Source: Parietichytrium sp. I65-24A (taxonomy: Eukaryota; Sar; Bigyra; Thraustochytrida; Thraustochytriidae). Taken from it: a DNA stretch of 64,000 nt. Under the pieces are notes generated by a model. That model saw only the letters and a list, made by a program, of their open reading frames with translations, was not told where the DNA came from and did no database searches. Shown piece by piece: positions 1-9,961 of the stretch. Both the position numbers and the translations under genes were made by a program. Location of the stretch: positions 744,001 to 808,000 of the forward strand of contig BLSF01000001.1 of the NCBI GenBank assembly GCA_012862575.1, written 5' to 3'. How positions within the stretch are numbered: position 1 is the first letter of the stretch; every line of letters starts with the position of its first letter.

Positions 1-1055
1 GGAGGCCTTCACTCCAGCTTTATAAATTCTTTGAAGAATCTCACTAATTCATTTTGCCGTTTCGCGATTTGTTTCGCTGTGATTACTGTGCTTTTTTCTC
101 TGCTTTGAAACTCCAGCAGCGTTTTCGGCGCTGCTGGCCAAGGTCCCTTTTTCGTTCCGCACTACTCGTCTTCATATGGTCTAAGTGTACTGGCAGCCAC
201 GAAGTGCAGCGTAAACAAACGCTATCGGAAGTTGGGGGCCACCAAGCAAGAAACAACGTTTGTTGCGGCTTGAACTTTCCATTGATCCGTCAACTCCTTT
301 GAAAGGAATCTTCCATTGCTTTCTTCCTTTCTTTCTTTCAGACCTTTCAGTCACATACCGGTGCCGATGACATTTCATCTGCTGAAAGAAAAAAAATCGA
401 GTCAAAATGTGACAAAAATCATTTTTCGTGCTGATCGGCGGATCTCTTTGATCTCTTCTTTTCTCAATCAATTCTCAATCAATCAATCGAAGAGAGCTCT
501 CTTACTCGCCTTCTACTTCAAACAATAGCTACCAACCCCACTAACCCCACTTTCAAAGTGTGCTACGGTTTTCACTAGCTTCTCCTAGGCACAATCACAC
601 CAAACACGTGCACACTGCCAATCCATGGAAACCTGCTTAGTGATCTCCTTAAGGCGCCCTTAGTGACCAATCTTTCACATTACTTGTCGATGTGTCGAGA
701 TGATTGAGTGGAAAGGAAGTACCACTCATACATACGTACCGAGGACTCAGAAAGGGTACGCTCAATCACGTGAGCATACTCAGTAACGGCCAAGTGCGGG
801 GTGGCGGGGCGGAAATTTCGTTGTACAAGTTGGGTGCGGGTAAGAGGCCTCGGGCCCGGCTCGGTCTTTGCCACGCGCAGGAGGAGCAGGAGACGCCAAG
901 TTGACAAACCTTGTGTGACTTTGACTACCACGCAGCCGCTCTGCCAGCTGATCAGTCCGTCCGACCACGCAAAGTGTCCTCGCAGAGCGTGCCGTCTCGA
1001 TAGTATTAGTGCGTGCGCATATGTCTGGCTGCGCGCCTTGAAAACGTAACGCGGA
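1..1055. other. Spacer upstream of the first gene
   Basis: I find no convincing gene here. Open frames on both strands are short, mostly lack an ATG and have low-complexity or unlikely composition. The stretch holds one copy of a 44-bp dispersed repeat (195-238) and a pyrimidine-rich tract around 300-350. The last few hundred bases are presumably the promoter and leader of the membrane-protein gene that begins at 1056. Confidence 0.6.
195..238 (+). repeat. 44-bp dispersed repeat, copy 1
   Basis: This segment is the same as 37974-38017 except for two bases (42 of 44). Both copies lie in spacers and on the same strand. The shared core includes GAAGTGCAGCGTAAACAAAC. I see no open frame or RNA fold that explains its conservation. 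It could be a fragment of a dispersed element or a shared regulatory block. Confidence 0.85.
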
Positions 1056-1862
1056 ATGTTGCTGGGCGACTCTCCGCAGCATCGATCAGGAGTGCGTGAC
1101 AGTAGTCCTCTGGTGCAGCGTACGCGTGTCCAGGGGTACGTGGAGTGGTGGGCAGACAGGGTTGGTCACCTTTTGGAATGGGTTCCGTTGATACTCGCGG
1201 TGGCGCTGGCAGATGTGAGCGCGCAAGCCGCCACATGGAGCGCGTTTTTAACGCAAGCGATAGCTGTTGCCGCGTCAATTTATAGGTCCACGTACCGCGA
1301 GGACGTGGCGGCGGTGAAGATAGTGGAGATGGGGATGGCAATTGCGTACTTGGTGCTGGCGTTTTTGAGCGAGTCATTGGCATTTGGTTTCCCGAATCTT
1401 TTAATTGCGCCAGTTTGCGTGAGCTGCTACCTGGGTTTGACGGTGCTGTCGATGGTGGTGCTGCGGCCGTTTCAATACACGACAGAGCGGTCATTTGGTG
1501 CTGTGTATAAGATCGGCGACGAGGCAAACTGGAGGAGGGACATGGTCATCGCGGGTTGCTGGGCGGGGATTCTTTCTGTGGTGACCGCTTGCTCCTGGAG
1601 CGCTTACTTTTGCCTGGCGAGGGATACCGTTGGCTATTTGTTTCTGGGCTTCCTCGTGCCAATATTGCTCCCCGTGGTTTGTGCGCCGATCGTGGAACTC
1701 GTCGCAAAATATTCCACCGAAGCCTCTGAAGGTAGGAGATTTGAGAAATTTGACACTGGCTTTTCGTCTGCTCAAGAGAGCTTGTTCAAGAGCCGCGCTA
1801 TCGGCAGTGACGATGGCGAAAGGCTCGCCCTACTGGATACAGAAGCGCTGGAAGAGAGATGA
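1056..1862 (+). CDS. Six-helix membrane protein of unknown function
   Basis: This 268-residue frame starts at an ATG and ends in TGA. I do not recognise a family. About six hydrophobic segments are visible: roughly residues 42-60, 66-80, 90-114, 118-140, 165-188 and 192-216. The N-terminus is polar, and the last 45 residues are hydrophilic with acidic clusters. A basic loop holds the sequence RSTYRED. There is no cleavable signal peptide, so the first helix probably acts as the membrane anchor. The composition and the regular spacing of helices argue that the frame is real. The gene is followed by a CT-rich tract and then by an SDR gene on the same strand. A transporter-like or organelle-membrane role is only a guess. 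Confidence 0.75.
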   Translation: MLLGDSPQHRSGVRDSSPLVQRTRVQGYVEWWADRVGHLLEWVPLILAVALADVSAQAATWSAFLTQAIAVAASIYRSTYREDVAAVKIVEMGMAIAYLVLAFLSESLAFGFPNLLIAPVCVSCYLGLTVLSMVVLRPFQYTTERSFGAVYKIGDEANWRRDMVIAGCWAGILSVVTACSWSAYFCLARDTVGYLFLGFLVPILLPVVCAPIVELVAKYSTEASEGRRFEKFDTGFSSAQESLFKSRAIGSDDGERLALLDTEALEER

Positions 1863-1865
1863 CAG

Positions 1866-1897
1866 CTCTTGCTCTCTCTCTTTCTCTCTCTCTCTGG
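1866..1897 (+). repeat. CT-rich microsatellite after the stop codon
   Basis: An interrupted (CT)n run directly follows the TGA of the membrane-protein gene. It probably lies in its 3' untranslated region. Confidence 0.8.
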
Positions 1898-2394
1898 TCT
1901 CCGATTTGCTTTCGAAATATCGGCGTATTATATCTGTCTCATAACCCCATTTTAAAATCCAGTTCATCATCCCTGACATTTACGCAACTCTATATTTCAG
2001 GTTTTCTAGCATCTGCGGAGCAAGCCGTTCTCGCGTATTGAACAAACTCGCACCATAATCCAACGCAACGATTTCGTCAACGCTGTGTTCTCCTGACAGA
2101 CTATGACAGTTGTTCCTCATCCCACGCCTTCCCACGCTCAGCGGCACACTTGACCTACTAAGATCGGTAAGACACCGGTATGGAACACAACCCTACGCGC
2201 GGAATACGTCGAAAGCTGTAGTAGTGGCGTTTGCGAAATGGAGATTTTCGCACAACTTGTCAATTTCGACAAGTTTCTCTGATAGCGAATGTGACTTTGA
2301 CGTGAGCCGGAGCTACCGCCCGAAATTTGGAAGGGTTGCAGACCTCAAACTCAGACTGGCTCGAAAAGGCAAGTGCAAGAGGGCGTGGGAAAGG

Positions 2395-3288
2395 ATGACC
2401 GATCGCAGGGCTCTCGTGGTTGGCGCGACTGGATACCTGGGTAAATATGTGGTGAAAGTTGCACAGAGTCACAATTTTAAGGTTCGAGCGCTGGCTAGAA
2501 ACCGCCAAAAGTTGGGAGACGTGGAACAGTATTGCGAGGAGGTCTTTCAGGGCGAAGCTACCGACCCGTCCACTTTGAGCGGTCTCTGCGACAATGTTGA
2601 CGTTGTGTTTTCGAGTCTTGGTATCACCAGGCAAACTGACAAGGTGACATACGCCGATGTGGACTACGGCGCGAATGCTAGCATACTGAAACTGGCGAGG
2701 CAAGCAGGGTGCAAGCACTTTGTTTATGTATCTGTATTTCACCCAGAAGCCGCCATCGCTACGGACATGGTGCGCGAGAAAGAGCGTTTCGTGCGCGAGC
2801 TGGAAAGTAGCACGGACATCAGCTGGACGGTTATTCGACCAACCGGATTTTACTCTGATATCAAAGAGTTTTTTGACATGGCCAAGTCAGGCAGGTCATA
2901 CGCTCTCGGAAGTGGCAAGACGACCATAAACCCAATACATGGTCACGACCTCGCTGAGTTCTGCGTCCAGACATTCCTTGATGCACAGCAGTTCGGAAAG
3001 GAGCTTGACGTCGGTGGGCCAGATACATATTCGTGGAATGAGATATGCACTTTGGGATTTCAGGCGCAGCAAAAGCCTCCCCGTATCACTCATATCCCAG
3101 TCTGTCTGTTGAAGTCGGTTCTTCCATTGGTGAAGCTCGTGAATCGAAGAGCTTGGAACCTCGGGACTTTTGCCTTGGCGTCGCAGTACGACATGGTCGC
3201 TCCAGCGTTCGGAACCCGGAGACTGGACAGCTTTTTCATGGAGCTTGCTGGCGCTTCGTCCAAAGGAGAAAACCATAGAGTGGAATAG
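2395..3288 (+). CDS. Atypical SDR oxidoreductase (NmrA / SDR_a5-like)
   Basis: A 297-residue protein beginning RALVVGATGYLGKYVVK, a classic N-terminal NAD(P)-binding Rossmann fold with the atypical-SDR glycine motif GxxGxxG. Further family signs are VDVVFSSLGI, the segment KHFVYVS after the fourth strand, WTVIRPTGFY and the later NPIHGHDLAEF. The usual YxxxK catalytic pair is not evident, as in many NmrA-like members, so substrate and activity cannot be assigned. I start at the first ATG. The frame stays open upstream to about 2110 without an ATG and is rich in R, K and S, so a spliced or non-ATG presequence for an organelle is possible. It converges on the epoxide hydrolase gene, with about 70 bases between the stop codons. 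Confidence 0.88.
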   Translation: MTDRRALVVGATGYLGKYVVKVAQSHNFKVRALARNRQKLGDVEQYCEEVFQGEATDPSTLSGLCDNVDVVFSSLGITRQTDKVTYADVDYGANASILKLARQAGCKHFVYVSVFHPEAAIATDMVREKERFVRELESSTDISWTVIRPTGFYSDIKEFFDMAKSGRSYALGSGKTTINPIHGHDLAEFCVQTFLDAQQFGKELDVGGPDTYSWNEICTLGFQAQQKPPRITHIPVCLLKSVLPLVKLVNRRAWNLGTFALASQYDMVAPAFGTRRLDSFFMELAGASSKGENHRVE

Positions 3289-3360
3289 ACAAAAGATTTT
3301 TTTTTAAAATTAATTATAAAACCGTGCCTACTTCCCGGGTACTTTTGACAGCAACACAAG

Positions 3361-4832
3361 TTACAACCTTGCTAGAACAAGTTTCGTAGCGAGTCCCACA
3401 CCCCCAAGCGCGAACGGAATAAGCGGCGCCGAGTACTTTAATTGCTTCTTCAGAGAAGGTCCACGACGTTTGTTTCTGCTCGCGCTTTTTGCGCACTCTT
3501 CATCGTAGTCGATGACTCCACCGAAAAAAGTTGTGATATCTTTTGCGAGGAGCTCTGGCTCCTCAAGAGCTATAAAATGCCCACCCTTAGTCAAGTTGGT
3601 ATAGCTCTTGACATCGTGAGAGAGGTGGGTGATTGCCGACGGATATTGAAGTACGTCTCCCGGGGCTGTACAAGAAGGCGGGCATTAGGGTCGGCTCCGC
3701 GAGTTCGTATATGGATAGCAGGGGAAAATGTAAACTTACCATTTAGAATGCCTGTCGGAACGTTGAGGTAGCCAGGGAAGTTTCGCACATCTCCGGAAAC
3801 CATCGCCTGTCTGTAAAAGTGCATGCTCGTCAATATTGTCTTGCTTGTCCAGAAAATCATGGTTGTCGTCAATAGACTCTGACGCTGTTTCTCAGGCTCC
3901 CACGTGTGAAATATGTACTTTTCTGCAATATAGGCCAAGAGACCCGAGGGAGAGTCCAACAAGCCTAGGCCTAGGCTCTCAGGCTTTTGGCAGTGTTGCA
4001 AAAAGTATGCCGTGGCTTGTTTGCTAACAGCACGAAGCCTTGCGGCGCTTTGGGCCTCTCTCGGTGGGAGAGTAAGTGTAGGAAGTGTGAGGTTCAAGCC
4101 CATCCGGATGGATTTATTGATGGACTCAAGAGAGAAGGAGCCGGAAATAAATCCTGTCGCACTGCTCAGGTGCAACGCCACGCACTCCTTGTTTTCCAAG
4201 GCCATGTAGCACGCCACATAGTATCCCCAGTCACCCCCGTGGGCAACGTAATGCTTATATCCAAGACCTTCCACTACAAGGCGGTGAAATAGGCGCGCAT
4301 TTGCTGACGGGCCGAGAGGCTGATCACTTGTGGAGAAGCCAAACCCGCAGAGGCTCGGAGCAATCACATCGAAGCCCGCTTCGGTAAGCATGGGGATCAC
4401 CTTTTCAAAGTCGTACACGGTAGATGGCCACCCGTGGCAGAGAACAATTGGAATGGGATCCCGAGAATCTGGGCGGGCGGAAGCTTTGGCATGTATGTAG
4501 TGCAACTCGACGCCCTCTTCCACTTTCATTGTGTATTGAGGCAGTCGATTCAGCTCATCTTGCCGCTTTGGCCACTCGTCAAGGAACGACCCGCCGAACT
4601 CCTCGATGAGGTCCTTCAAGAATGGCATCGAGATACCATAATACGAATCTTTTGGAAGCTTCGATGCCCTCTGGCTCCCGGGAAATCGGGCCTGTGCCAG
4701 GTGTTTCGGTTTGCTTCTCCCAGCTTTCATCTCGGCTGGAAGCCTTGCGTCCGCCAGTCTCTGCCTGAGGTCTTCCAGCACCTCCTCAGACACGTCCACC
4801 TTGAACTCCACCTCCTCCATCAGACCGGGCAT
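3361..4832 (-). CDS. Epoxide hydrolase, alpha/beta-hydrolase with EHN domain (2 exons)
   Basis: Hydrolyses epoxides to diols. Exon 1 is 4832-3740 and exon 2 is 3665-3361. A 74-nt intron (GTAAGT...TACAG) separates them and gives a 465-residue protein. The N-terminal EHN lid domain starts with VEFKVDVSEEVLEDLRQRL. It is followed by the oxyanion motif HGWPST (about residue 133), the nucleophile motif HGGDWG with its aspartate, and, after the splice, YTNLTKGGHF with the catalytic histidine. Reading through the intron would destroy this last motif, which supports the splice strongly. A hydrophobic, basic C-terminus (PLIPFALGGVGLATKLVLARL region) may anchor it to a membrane. Length and order match microsomal-type epoxide hydrolases of fungi and bacteria. 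I see no signal peptide at the N-terminus. Confidence 0.93.
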
Positions 4833-5202
4833 CTTCGCTGCTTTCTTCCAGCTCCCTCGTGACCTCTCTGCGTATTACGCTTGCAAAGCTCTCCTCCACG
4901 TCTGGTCTCCAGCTGAGCTCCCTTCCGGTGCACTCTATTCCATCTGCATTCTGAGGACTCTGACATCTCTGACCCTGATTGCTCGAGAGTCAGATTGCGT
5001 TACGAGCTATTGCAAGCCTTCCTATCACTGCTATCACCTATTGCGCGCTTGAACTACTAGCTGAACTCAGGAGATTTCCTTGTCGCATCTCTTATTTGCG
5101 CAAGTCATTGCGCAAATCATACTAAAACGGTGAAACCTCGACTGCGCAAGAGTTGATGTTTTGTCGACAGCGACCGTGCATGAGTGCGGCTCAGAACATG
5201 CG

Positions 5203-5210
5203 AAAAAAAA

Positions 5211-5244
<34 letters not shown>

Positions 5245-5245
5245 C
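5203..5245 (+). repeat. A/AAAG-rich microsatellite
   Basis: A poly(A) run passes into about six GAAA units and then into GAGAGA. It lies in the divergent spacer upstream of the FKBP gene. Confidence 0.85.
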
Positions 5246-5285
5246 TTTCGGTGGTGGTCCGTCCATCAGTGTATATAACTCGAAG

Positions 5286-5345
5286 ATGTTGCACTTCTGT
5301 TCTGACTGTGGTATTATGTTGCACTTCTGTTCTGACTGTGGTATT
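5286..5345 (+). repeat. Exact tandem duplication of a 30-bp unit
   Basis: The unit 5286-5315 is repeated without change at 5316-5345. The perfect identity points to a recent duplication. It lies about 230 bases upstream of the FKBP start codon, probably in promoter or leader sequence. Confidence 0.95.
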
Positions 5346-5542
5346 GTTCTGATAGTTGTCCATTCCCTTTTTCAGAGCTGGTTTAGTCCTCGATTAGCGC
5401 CGTCTCTACGCGACTCGTCTCTATCCTCTCTCACCTCACTCTATCAGACGACAGTGACGAAAAAGATACTGACTGAGAAGGAGGTGACAGGTTGGCTTTG
5501 TAGTGGTGCGCGTGCATCGAGAGGGAAGTCTGCAGGTTTGCT

Positions 5543-5544
<2 letters not shown>

Positions 5545-5574
<30 letters not shown>
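5545..5574 (+). repeat. (AG)15 microsatellite next to the FKBP start codon
   Basis: Fifteen AG units end two bases before the ATG at 5577, so the repeat must lie in the leader of the mRNA, where length changes could affect translation. Confidence 0.95.
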
Positions 5575-5576
<2 letters not shown>

Positions 5577-5577
<1 letters not shown>

Positions 5578-6257
5578 TGGCGCGAATTTTGGTGCTCGTG
5601 GCACTGCTGGTTGGGCTCGTGCAAGGGTCCAACGAGGCTGGGACTGCGTTTCTCGAGGAAAACGCGAAGAAGGATGGCGTCGTGGTGCTCCCAAGCGGCT
5701 TGCAGTACAAGGTGTTGAAGAAGGGCGCAGGCGCTTTCCATCCTACCGTGGATAGTAAATGCACGTGCCACTACCACGGCACGCTGATCGATGGAACCGT
5801 GTTCGACTCGTCAATTGACCGCGGTCAGCCTATCGATTTTGCCCCAAACCAGGTTATCCGCGGGTGGACTGAGATCATGCAGATGATGGTTGAAGGTGAC
5901 AAATTTGAAATCTATTTGCCCAGTGAACTGGCATATGGCGCGCGTGGTAGCCCACCGAAGATTGGCCCAAACTCGGTGCTGGTCTTCATCATCGAGATTA
6001 TCACCATTCACGGTAAGAAAGTCCCGGCGATTACTTGCGACCCTGCGACCCTGGACAACTGCAACGAGAAGGAGCAGGGGTACATTGAGAAGGCCAAGAC
6101 AGCATTTCTCGGAAAGGAGAAGGATGAGATCTCACGGCTCGAAAAGATGATATCTGGGAAAATGAAGCCTGAGCTCTCAGACTGGATCCATAGAAGGCTA
6201 AACATTCTTCGGCGTTTAGCCATTGGGGGAGAACCTGCCGATAAGGAGGAGCTGTAG
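5577..6257 (+). CDS. FKBP-type peptidyl-prolyl cis-trans isomerase with signal peptide
   Basis: Catalyses proline isomerisation during protein folding, most likely in the ER or another secretory compartment. The 226-residue protein starts MARILVLVALLVGLVQGS, a good signal peptide with cleavage near residue 18-22. The FKBP domain (about 38-150) shows LPSGLQYKVLKKG, CHYHGTLIDGTVFDSS, the FAPNQVIRGWTE loop and SELAYGARG, ending in VFIIEII. A C-terminal stretch of about 70 residues has two cysteines (CDPATLDNC) and a charged helical segment ending in RRLNILRRLA. I do not identify it firmly. The upstream frame is open but low in complexity, so I take the ATG just after the AG repeat. The next gene converges from the other strand. 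Confidence 0.92.
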
Positions 6258-6369
6258 CTTTAGCTAGAGCTAGAGATGTGCAAGCTACATTTGTGCGCAA
6301 TGCTTTGATCATGTTTTATTAGCTAGGCATTGTCGCGATCAATAGCATCTTTCTTTATGGCATCAAATC

Positions 6370-6375
6370 AATAAA
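6370..6375 (+). terminator. Polyadenylation signal AATAAA of the FKBP gene
   Basis: AATAAA lies about 113 bases after the FKBP stop codon and before the convergent gene. Similar hexamers follow other plus-strand genes in this window. Confidence 0.5.
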
Positions 6376-6453
6376 CTTCTGCCTTCTTCTTAGCATTGAG
6401 AATGGGAAACAGATCTTCTTTTAAAATTAATTTTAGATAAGGCGCGCCTTTTC

Positions 6454-8616
6454 TTACTTGCGATCCGTGCCGATACGCTTTACAGCCTTGATGATTTCCC
6501 GCTGCTGTTCAGCTGTCTCAATGTCAACGTGGCCGAGCTCGCTGAGTAGCTTGGTAAAGAAGTTGAGCATCTGGCGGCCAAAAACCCTATCGTTGGACAT
6601 ATTTCCCCTGTGTCTCGAGCGCTGATCGTCAATAAAATCATTGACGTCGCCCAACAACAGACCCCAATCTGAAGCCTCCAAATATCGGGACGAAGGCGGC
6701 TTTATAAAGCCTTCTTCTCCCCTACTCTCGGATCTCTCGAGGTATAATCTCCGCCTGTTTGCAGATCTCGGAAAATGAAGTGCAGCAGGTTCGGAACTAA
6801 CGTCGTCAATACTTTCCTGATAATCACCTGCTGTAGATCCAGCCCTTGCGGTGACGCTGGTCTCTTCGACAGATTTAAGCGCGCTTGCACTTCTGGCCGT
6901 GATTTCCCGAAGCTCCCCGAGCCCATCTTCGTTGGGCTGGTCGTCTTCAGAGTCGTAGTCATCTCCGGGGCTCATTGGGCCACTTGCGCTTAGAGATGGA
7001 CCACCAAAGCCATCCTCTGTGCACGCATCGTGACCGTCGACACCACTCCCATCGGATCCCACACCGTCATCATGCAGCGCCGCGTTTTCAGCGTCGTCAG
7101 TTTGGTGACCGTCGTCTTCGTCATCGTCCTCGCCATCTTCCTCCTCCTCGACGCCTGATATACTGTCTGGTAAGCTATCGCGGCTTCCAGGAGAGCGCAC
7201 TTGAAGGACGCGCCCGTCAAATGACTTCACCGAGGATCCCGCCTCCACAAATTCGGACGAAATAGTTCCATGCTGACTTGAACTCTCAAATGCTCCTGCA
7301 CCCGACATTGGCTTGAGGGTCAACAGCCGGTCCTCCAAGCGCTGAATATTGCGTTGCAGAGTAGCCACTTCTTGTTCGTGGCGTTTGAGCTCCAGAGATT
7401 TTTGACGGCCCAGTTCCCGTGCCTGATTTAGTTCATTCATCACTTGCTGCACCTCCTTGCCGTTCTGTTCTTTTGCGACTTGAGGCATCGTTTGTTCCCG
7501 CACGACCTTTGCCTGCAAGGGCGAAGGGACACGCATGGGTGACTCGCCATGGGCGTGGGCAAGTAATAGTCTGTTACTGTTCGCGTTTGCTTCTTGGCCC
7601 CCTCTTTGTCGAGCCTGCTGCTTAAGTTGCTGCTGTTGCATCTGCTGTTGTTGCAGGCGATTTCGGTCAGAGGCTAAGGTGTTTCTGAGGCCAGTCTTCC
7701 GATTCTCTAGTTCCTCAAGTTTAGCGAGAAGCATAGCAAATGTCTCTGCCTGCCGCTGTCTCATCACAGGATTGTCTTGGTCTGGGCTGTTACGCATCGC
7801 TTCAATAGCTTCGCGAAGCTCATTGACTTCTTCGAGCATTGCCTGGGCAGAGGAGACTTGCTCCTCCAATTGTGCAGCCATCTCCTCCTCTCCGGAGAGT
7901 TCGACTACCCTGGGCGAGTCAGGAAAGCGCACGGAAGCTTGCTGCCCTTGGCGCCCGCCATTCCGTTGCTTGGAGGCAGCCGCTGCGCTCTCTGCAGCGG
8001 CTGCTTGCAATATTGCCTCGATGTTTTCAGGCCCAAATCCGCTCTCTTGCAGAAGCTGCCTAGCGGCACCCGGGTTTTGCTGCTGAATGATGCTTACTAA
8101 TGCTAAGAGTTCCGCGATGGCATCAGAGCTACCCTCTTCGTCATCTTCTTCCTTCCCTGGACTTGCACTTGCTTTCTCGATCACAACTCTGCGCGGCGAC
8201 GATGGGCTCTGTGCAGTTGAGGCCCTCGGAGAAACGGAGGGCTGTACGGCCGGTGCAGCTGGAGGCGCAGCACCAGCGCTCTCGAGAAACTGTTGGAGCA
8301 TTGCGAGTCCCTCTAGGTCAAGACCCTGTGCGGCGTTTTTCGGGGAAGGAGTTCTTGCCCCAGCGGCCTTTTGGCCATTACCTTCAAGGGCACCTTGCTG
8401 TCTGGTCAACTGTTCTTGCATCGCCATCATCAGCGCTGTAGCCCATTCCCGATCGCAGCATTGAATTACAAAGTGACAAGGACACGCGACACACATTTTC
8501 CCTCGGTTAGTCACTCACAAAGCTCCATTTCCTCAATACAAAACAAGCTTCAACCTACCAAGTTGTTGCTCCAGCTCCGCCTTCTCCCGCATGAGCGCTT
8601 TCGCTCTTTCACTCAT
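6454..8616 (-). CDS. Acidic coiled-coil protein of unknown function (2 exons)
   Basis: I propose a 58-nt first exon (8616-8559) encoding MSERAKALMREKAELEQQL, then a 123-nt intron (donor GTAGGT, acceptor CTACAG) and a second exon 8435-6454. Together they give 679 residues. The join keeps the frame and a continuous charged helix. The intron holds a CTAAC branch-point-like sequence. The protein has long Glu/Gln-rich coiled-coil segments (around residues 190-270 and 330-380), a Q-rich stretch, Ser/Pro-rich linkers (SPSSPRR) and a strongly acidic region (EEEEDGEDDDEDD). The C-terminal 90 residues are more ordered. I recognise no catalytic domain. A scaffold or cytoskeletal role is possible but not shown. 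Confidence 0.8.
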
Positions 8617-9607
8617 TTTTCGCCTTCTCCCGTCTCCCCTTTTCACTCAAACTACCAACGCCAACTGCTGCACTGTCGTTGACGATCACGTTCAAATTTC
8701 GTCGCCTGTCCTCTCCACCCTTCCTTCTGCCCGCGCTCTCACCTACAGAGCCAAAGGCAAGTTCGGGAAACAGAGAACGGAAGACAACGTGCTCTTGCTG
8801 TCCCCGAGGACCCCACCACTTCCGATGATCGCTAATCCTCCACCGTATAGTTCAAATACAGACGGATCCTTGCAGACAGAGTGCATGAATAATGACATTC
8901 ATCAATTCATCAATTGAAAAATGTTGATCGCTGTCAATCAGCAGCAATTCGCTTCCACTCTGTTTCTCGTCCTTGTCTTTGCTTTTGCTTTGCGCGATGG
9001 ACGCAACTCGTGGCTGCTGTTCAGTTCAGCTGGATCAAGTCAATCAAATCGAAAGTTGAGAGCTCGAGCTTCGTATTTTCCAAGTTGATGATTAACAAGT
9101 GAATGAAAAGATCACACGTTGATTGTGGCAGCTGGAGTCGCTGGAGTACTAATAATTCTACCATCAGGGAAGCCCCTGTCGAGTGCTTGTAATGTTTGAA
9201 AGGAAGCCGAGTTAGCGGAGTGTCTCTTACCGAGCTGGAAAAGAGCGCATAGCTAGTACAAGACTCCAAGAGAAAATTTCTCCTACAAGAAATTGTTCGC
9301 CTCGAATGAGTGCTCGAGCTGGAAAAACAGAGAAAGTGAGAGACAGAGAGAGGGTTGAGGCACTCCAACAAGCTAGAAAGTGGGCTCGCAACTATAAGAG
9401 GACGGTCCTTTACAGTCGTCGAAGAGCGGCGCATGTGGCCAACTTCACTCGCGTGGTGGTGACTGAGGTTCCAGGTGGCTTCTTTCAAGTTTCTGCTTTG
9501 GAGTTGCCGAAATGGCGAAGAAAAACCCCTTCGTTGGCGCGCACATGGTAAGTGGATGTGAAAGGAAGGCCTGTCAAGTAAGCCGGGTCATGGTCAGCTG
9601 ACTGAGA
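8617..9607. other. Divergent spacer, with a possible leader intron of the B12D-like gene
   Basis: No firm gene. A donor GTAAGT at 9548 and an acceptor GGTCAG ending at 9597 would give a 50-nt intron in the leader of the gene at 9608. Two ATG-initiated frames (9306 and 9512) run into that donor. Neither joins the B12D frame without a stop, so they would be upstream open frames at most. Confidence 0.4.
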
Positions 9608-9892
9608 ATGCTGGTGCGCGAAAAGATCTTTCCGGTGGTGTTCGTTGGTGGGATCGTTGTACTCGGTGTGTTTATGGGCACGAGGACGCTGTTGTTCAGT
9701 CCTGATCTGAGGACGGACTCGAAATCGAGGCGCTCGCCACTGCATGACAACGCGGACGAAGTGGCTGCTTACCGCTCACACGGGTTTCGCAAGATTGGGA
9801 TGCTAGATAGATACGTGACCAAGCCGAAGGACCTGGTTCCGGATAAGTTGCCGGAAAAAAGGTCTGAAAGTGTCGCGACAGCCGAAGAGTGA
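9608..9892 (+). CDS. B12D / MLRQ (NDUFA4-like) small mitochondrial subunit
   Basis: A 94-residue protein of the NADH-ubiquinone reductase MLRQ subunit / B12D family. It has one N-terminal membrane helix (FPVVFVGGIVVLGVFMG, residues 8-24). The family signature follows: a conserved Arg, then SPDLR, a basic RR, DNADEVAAYRSHGFRK. The plant B12D pattern NPDVR...DN...Y..H..RK is clearly recognisable. The protein should sit in the inner mitochondrial membrane, associated with complex I or IV. The start is the first ATG after an in-frame TGA. Size matches the family. A spliced leader just upstream is likely. Confidence 0.8.
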   Translation: MLVREKIFPVVFVGGIVVLGVFMGTRTLLFSPDLRTDSKSRRSPLHDNADEVAAYRSHGFRKIGMLDRYVTKPKDLVPDKLPEKRSESVATAEE

Positions 9893-9961
9893 CATTGTAT
9901 TTGTAAAGAAGTTGTGGCCTACTGTATTTGTTCAAGCAAAATTCAGTTTTCATCGTGACAG

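Larger units (their letters stand above)
4833..5576. other. Divergent spacer between epoxide hydrolase and FKBP genes
   Basis: This region must hold both promoters. It contains an AAAG-rich tract (about 5203-5245), a 30-bp unit repeated twice in tandem (5286-5345) and a GA microsatellite ending two bases before the FKBP start. No gene is apparent. Confidence 0.6.

Noticed and set aside
9306-9551. 82-codon ATG frame ending at a splice donor, as a first exon of the B12D-like gene
   Set aside because: Joining to either available acceptor creates an immediate stop codon, so it cannot encode the N-terminus.
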